From Pseudomonas sp. MM213 (lineage in GTDB: Bacteria; Pseudomonadota; Gammaproteobacteria; Pseudomonadales; Pseudomonadaceae): DNA of 64,000 nucleotides. Positions 62,537 through 64,000 of this stretch are shown piece by piece. How positions within the stretch are numbered: the stretch's first letter is position 1; every line of letters starts with the position of its first letter. Made by a program: the position numbers and the translations under genes. The DNA is taken from positions 2,108,001-2,172,000 of the forward strand of contig NZ_CP081943.1 of the NCBI RefSeq assembly GCF_020423045.1. The letters are read 5' to 3'. The notes under the pieces were generated by a model. It ran no database searches and was not told where the DNA came from. It saw only the letters and a program-made list of their open reading frames with translations.

Positions 62537-64000
62537 ATGCCTGAGCACTTACGCGCGTTAACCGTCATTCTGGTTCTGGCCGGCATCGTTTTTACCCTTT
62601 CACGCCGGGCTGCAGCGGACCTTATCCCCTACAGCGACTTCACGCGTCGCCGCAATCTGTGGTTCGTGTTGACGCTCCTGGTCTTCGTCTCGCACAGCTT
62701 CTGGGTGTATGCAGCCGTTGCCGCCGTCATCATGACCGTCGCGGGAAAACGCGAGCGCAACCCCATCGCGCTGTTCTTCTTTCTGCTGTTTCTGGTCCCG
62801 CCGGCCTCGGCGCAGATTCCAGGCTTGGGCGTGATCAACTACTTTTTCGATCTCAACCATATTCGCCTGCTGTCCTTGTGCGTTTTGCTGCCGGCGTTTT
62901 TTGTGCTGCGCCAGCGTGCAGACACGCTGGCATTCGGGCGGACCTGGCCTGACAAACTGTTGGCCGCCAACATCCTGCTGGCGAGCCTGCTGTTGCTGCG
63001 CGAAACCACGCCCACCGACACCTTGCGCCAAGTGCTCTACATGTTCATCGAAGTTTTTCTGCCGTACTACGTGGCCAGCCGGGCACTGAAAAACCTCAGC
63101 GACTTCAAGGACGCACTGTTGGCCTTTGTCCTCGCCTCCATGGTGTTGTCGATTATTGGCCTATTCGAATTTGCCCGCAGCTGGCTGCTGTACAGCGCGT
63201 TGATCGATGCCTTGGGCATGCAATGGGAAATGTCCGGATACCTGAACCGTGGCGGTTCATTGCGCGCCAGCGCCACGACCGGCCAGGCGATTGCGCTGGG
63301 CTTCGTGATCAGCACAGCCATCGGCTTTTATATGTATCTGCAGGAAAACGTGCGCAGCAAGTTCCAGCGCCGCCTCGGCGCACTGCTGCTGGCCGGCGGG
63401 TTGTTTGCACCGCTGTCGCGCGGCCCGTGGATCGGGGCCGCCGTCATGATCGCAACCTTCATCGCCACCGGCCGCAGCGCTTTCAAACGCCTGATTCTGC
63501 TGGCGTTGGTCGGCGTGCTCGCCCTGTCCTTGCTGGCGGTCGTGCCTGGCGGGCAAAAAGTGCTGGACCTGCTACCGTTCTTAGGCACGATCGAAGTAGA
63601 GAACATCACGTACCGGCAACGCTTGATCGATAACGCAATGATCGTGATCCAGCGCAACCCCTTGTTCGGCGCTTTCGACTTCCGCAACACGCCGGAAATG
63701 CAGTCCATGATTCAGGGCCAGGGCATCATCGATATCGTGAACACCTACATCAACGTGGCGCTGCAGGTCGGGTTGATCGGGCTGACACTGTTCGTGGCTT
63801 TTTTCGCCACGGTGCTCTTCGGTCTGCGCAAGGCAATGCGTTCTTTCTCCGACAAGGACGATGAGACGCGCCGACTGGGGCGTGCACTCTTCGCGACCCT
63901 GGCGGGCATATTGGTGACCATCGTTACCGTCAGCAGCATCACGGTAATCCCCGTGGTGTATTGGTCGGTGGCCGGGCTGGGCGTTGCCTATGTCCAGATG
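62537..64000 (+). CDS. O-antigen ligase/Wzy-type polymerase, truncated by the window end
   Basis: A membrane protein open from ATG 62537 (MPEHLRALTVILVLAG) to the end of the window, at least 488 residues. Many hydrophobic helices are present; the Wzy_C/O-antigen ligase core shows PLSRGPWIGAAVMIATF and YRQRLIDNAMIVIQRNPLFG, followed by NTYINVALQVGLIGLTLFVA. Proteins of this type polymerise repeat units in the periplasm. It is divergent from the flippase gene. No stop codon is reached, so the C-terminus and any following export genes lie outside. Confidence 0.85.
   Translation, partial: MPEHLRALTVILVLAGIVFTLSRRAAADLIPYSDFTRRRNLWFVLTLLVFVSHSFWVYAAVAAVIMTVAGKRERNPIALFFFLLFLVPPASAQIPGLGVINYFFDLNHIRLLSLCVLLPAFFVLRQRADTLAFGRTWPDKLLAANILLASLLLLRETTPTDTLRQVLYMFIEVFLPYYVASRALKNLSDFKDALLAFVLASMVLSIIGLFEFARSWLLYSALIDALGMQWEMSGYLNRGGSLRASATTGQAIALGFVISTAIGFYMYLQENVRSKFQRRLGALLLAGGLFAPLSRGPWIGAAVMIATFIATGRSAFKRLILLALVGVLALSLLAVVPGGQKVLDLLPFLGTIEVENITYRQRLIDNAMIVIQRNPLFGAFDFRNTPEMQSMIQGQGIIDIVNTYINVALQVGLIGLTLFVAFFATVLFGLRKAMRSFSDKDDETRRLGRALFATLAGILVTIVTVSSITVIPVVYWSVAGLGVAYVQM

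Overview
The window looks like chromosomal DNA of a fluorescens-group Pseudomonas. The evidence is GC-rich genes with dense, mostly antisense shadow frames, and many copies of the Pseudomonas REP consensus (GTAGGAGCCGGCTTGC and variants) singly and as inverted pairs. Pseudomonas-style families also appear, such as DUF2790, TctABC and a FixJ/FixL-like pair. The species call is inference. I see no tRNA, rRNA, CRISPR array or prophage.

Layout. (1) 0.2-5.8 kb: an amino-acid-type ABC importer, a frameshifted diaminopropionate ammonia-lyase and an M20D amidohydrolase, closed by a strong terminator. (2) 5.8-9.7 kb: an HxlR regulator divergent from a cysteine hydrolase and a ketoglutarate-semialdehyde-type dehydrogenase, then a bile-acid/Na symporter-family protein. 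(3) 10-16.8 kb: a tctCBA tricarboxylate transporter, a PotF-like polyamine-binding protein with a PuuB-like oxidase, and a divergent LysR regulator. (4) 17-20.3 kb: an alpha/beta hydrolase and a DUF2790 protein with matching upstream motifs, followed by a heavy-metal-type two-component system. (5) 20.3-22.5 kb: a large inverted repeat holding two REP pairs and broken by a complete IS481-family element with a 7-bp target duplication. (6) 22.6-26.3 kb: a thiolase and a frameshifted DUF3772/MscS channel.

(7) 26.3-47.5 kb is the most interesting part, an apparently complete peripheral route for aromatic amines and indole-3-acetic acid (IAA). aauBEDA encodes a TTQ-type aromatic amine dehydrogenase, which would turn tryptamine, phenylethylamine or tyramine into aldehydes. 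A FeaB/PadA-like dehydrogenase would oxidise the aldehyde to the acid, and iacA-B-I-H-C-D-E-F plus iacG would take IAA to catechol. c-type cytochromes, an outer-membrane barrel, a chemoreceptor, a FeaR-like AraC activator and a split two-component pair (kinase at 42.2 kb, FixJ-type regulator at 33.1 kb) sit inside the same block. I infer one tryptamine-to-IAA-to-catechol system with sensing, chemotaxis and uptake.

(8) 47.9-64 kb: an exopolysaccharide locus. It has a WcaJ-type initiating transferase, then a long minus-strand run of glycosyltransferases, acetyltransferases, a GMC oxidoreductase with a 64-residue Tat-signal partner and a Wzx flippase. A divergent Wzy/O-antigen-ligase-type polymerase runs off the right edge. 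Export and chain-length genes are not in the window and may lie beyond it.

Two genes (3371-4602 and 23929-26315) each need one extra base in a homopolymer to be intact. They may be real mutations or assembly errors.
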